A DNA stretch of 15,098 nucleotides from an uncultured Oscillospiraceae bacterium. Its GTDB lineage: Bacteria; Bacillota; Clostridia; Oscillospirales; Oscillospiraceae. The stretch lies in the NCBI GenBank assembly GCA_900756495.1, contig CAAEKI010000161.1, forward strand, positions 1 through 15,098, read 5' to 3'. Every line of letters begins with the position of its first letter. Position 1 is the stretch's first letter. A program made the translations under genes and the position numbers. Below, in pieces: positions 14,035-15,098 of this stretch. The notes beneath the pieces were generated by a model. The model was not told the DNA's origin. It ran no database searches and was given only the letters and a program-made list of their open reading frames with translations.

Positions 14035-15098
14035 ATGAAGTTTTTGGGCGTCGATATTTCCATAAAGCATCTCCCCGAACTGGACTCCGGCTATATTCCT
14101 CTGGGCAAGTTCTATTCTGCGTTTCTGTCCGGAGCGGAGAAGCCGCTGGACATTGCCGTAGAGCGCTCCGGCGGGCAGGTTGCGGTCTGCCGCACCAGAA
14201 TCCATGGCACACCCGACATGGCCGAGGCCGACCGCTACTATGTGGAGCGTATGATCAAGACGATGCTCTGGCTGTACGGCGGCTTCCGGGTCTATCTCAG
14301 CGGCGACAAAGATATCTGCGCCGCTATGCAGGAGATCTACTCCGCCAGCGGGAACCAGTCCTTCGACTTTGACTATATGGCCAACGTCTATGAGCATCCC
14401 TTCGAGGTAGTGTACTGCGACGCCGTGCCCGAGGAAAAGGGTGACCCCAAGGCCATCGGCCGCCATCTGGAGGGCTGCCGCATCGGCTTTGACGCCGGCG
14501 GGTCCGACCGGAAGGTCTCCGCCGTCGTCGACGGCGAGCCGGTATTTTCCGAAGAGGTGGTCTGGTTCCCCAAAATTAATTCCGACCCTGACTACCACTA
14601 CGAGGGTATCGTAGCCGCCCTTAAATCAGCCGCGGAGCACATGCCCCGGGTGGACGCGGTTGGCGTCTCCTCCGCCGGCGTATATATCGACAATCGCACT
14701 ATGAGCGCCTCTCTCTTCCTCCAGGTTCCCAAGGAGGACTTTGACGCTAAGGTGAAGGACATCTATATCCGGGCCGTCCGCGACACCTTCGGCGACGTGC
14801 CCTACGCCGTGTGCAATGACGGCGACGTGTCTGCCCTGGCGGGCGCCATGAACCTGGGTGAAAACAACGTGCTGGGCATCGCCATGGGTACCAGCGAGGC
14901 CGTGGGCTATGTGGACAGTGAGGGCCGCATCACCGGCTGGCTCAACGAGCTGGCCTTTGTCCCAGTGGACGCCTCCCCCGCCGCCATGCGGGACGAGTGG
15001 TCCGGGGACATCGGCTGCGGCGTGAAGTATTTCTCTCAGGACGCGGTCATCAAGCTGGCCCCCGCCGCCGGCATCAACCTGTCCGCGGACCTCTCCCC
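14035..15098 (+). CDS. ROK-like sugar kinase (probable GlcNAc or ManNAc kinase) with N-terminal extension, 3' end outside window
   Basis: 354 codons are open to the window edge. The start ATG follows AAAAGGAG by 9 nt. An ASKHA sugar-kinase core begins late: the phosphate-1-like GFDAGGSDRK is at 151-160, the putative catalytic Asp262 is in CNDGDVSALAG, and the phosphate-2-like AMGTSEAVGYV is at 283-293. It is followed by LNELAF (303-308), which aligns with the ROK GELGH segment but has Phe for the zinc-binding His. The ROK CxCGxxGCxE zinc motif is not visible; WSGDIGCGVKYFSQ (322-335) stands there instead. Residues 1-150 are an extension I do not recognise. Divergence from the epimerase gene suggests phosphorylation of GlcNAc made by it. 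The exact substrate, and even strict ROK membership, are uncertain. Confidence 0.82.
   Translation, partial: MKFLGVDISIKHLPELDSGYIPLGKFYSAFLSGAEKPLDIAVERSGGQVAVCRTRIHGTPDMAEADRYYVERMIKTMLWLYGGFRVYLSGDKDICAAMQEIYSASGNQSFDFDYMANVYEHPFEVVYCDAVPEEKGDPKAIGRHLEGCRIGFDAGGSDRKVSAVVDGEPVFSEEVVWFPKINSDPDYHYEGIVAALKSAAEHMPRVDAVGVSSAGVYIDNRTMSASLFLQVPKEDFDAKVKDIYIRAVRDTFGDVPYAVCNDGDVSALAGAMNLGENNVLGIAMGTSEAVGYVDSEGRITGWLNELAFVPVDASPAAMRDEWSGDIGCGVKYFSQDAVIKLAPAAGINLSADLS

Noticed and set aside
13975..14598. A 207-codon - strand open frame opposite the kinase 5' half
   Set aside because: It reads through the kinase promoter and ribosome binding site, while the + strand shows kinase motifs and a proper start.

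Overview
The window looks like chromosomal DNA from a fairly GC-rich member of the Clostridia, most likely a gut Oscillospiraceae-type Firmicute. This is inferred from AGGAGG-type ribosome binding sites, TTGACA promoters, intrinsic terminators with U-tracts, a lipoprotein sugar-binding protein with CUT1 permeases, and an Ada-AlkA fusion; the species cannot be named from the sequence. I saw no rRNA, tRNA, CRISPR array, insertion sequence or phage gene.

Region 1 (1-1551, + strand) is the 3' part of a heavy-metal P1B-type ATPase gene. It is translationally coupled through an ATGA overlap to a 58-residue, two-helix membrane protein. Region 2 (1619-3668, - strand) is a small alkylation-repair operon: an Ada-AlkA fusion (methyl-phosphotriester sensor, AraC-type activator and 3-methyladenine glycosylase in one chain), followed 15 nt later by an O6-alkylguanine-DNA methyltransferase. 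A strong extended -10 box stands in front of it. Between 3669 and 4065 there is no confident gene, only a short coding-like stretch and a degenerate frame.

Region 3 (4060-15098) is an amino-sugar locus that reads as sialic acid (N-acetylneuraminate) uptake and catabolism. A long - strand operon starts from a good promoter at 11587-11615. It encodes a sugar-binding lipoprotein, an internal terminator, two CUT1 permeases, an N-acetylneuraminate lyase-like aldolase, glucosamine-6-phosphate deaminase (nagB), N-acetylglucosamine-6-phosphate deacetylase (nagA) and an MsmX/UgpC-type ATPase, ending at a terminator at 4060-4099. Upstream, a second - strand operon encodes an N-acylglucosamine 2-epimerase and an RpiR-family regulator. 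Divergent from it is a ROK-like sugar kinase that runs off the end of the window.

Taken together the genes suggest this route: import of Neu5Ac; cleavage to ManNAc plus pyruvate; epimerisation of free ManNAc to GlcNAc; phosphorylation to GlcNAc-6-P; deacetylation to GlcN-6-P; deamination to fructose-6-P and ammonia. This is the AGE-type order known from Bacteroides rather than the NanK-then-NanE order of E. coli. The substrate is inferred from gene content, not shown directly. An 18-bp AT-rich sequence, 17/18 identical between the two intergenic control regions (11656-11673 and 13936-13953), is the best candidate for a common operator of the RpiR regulator.
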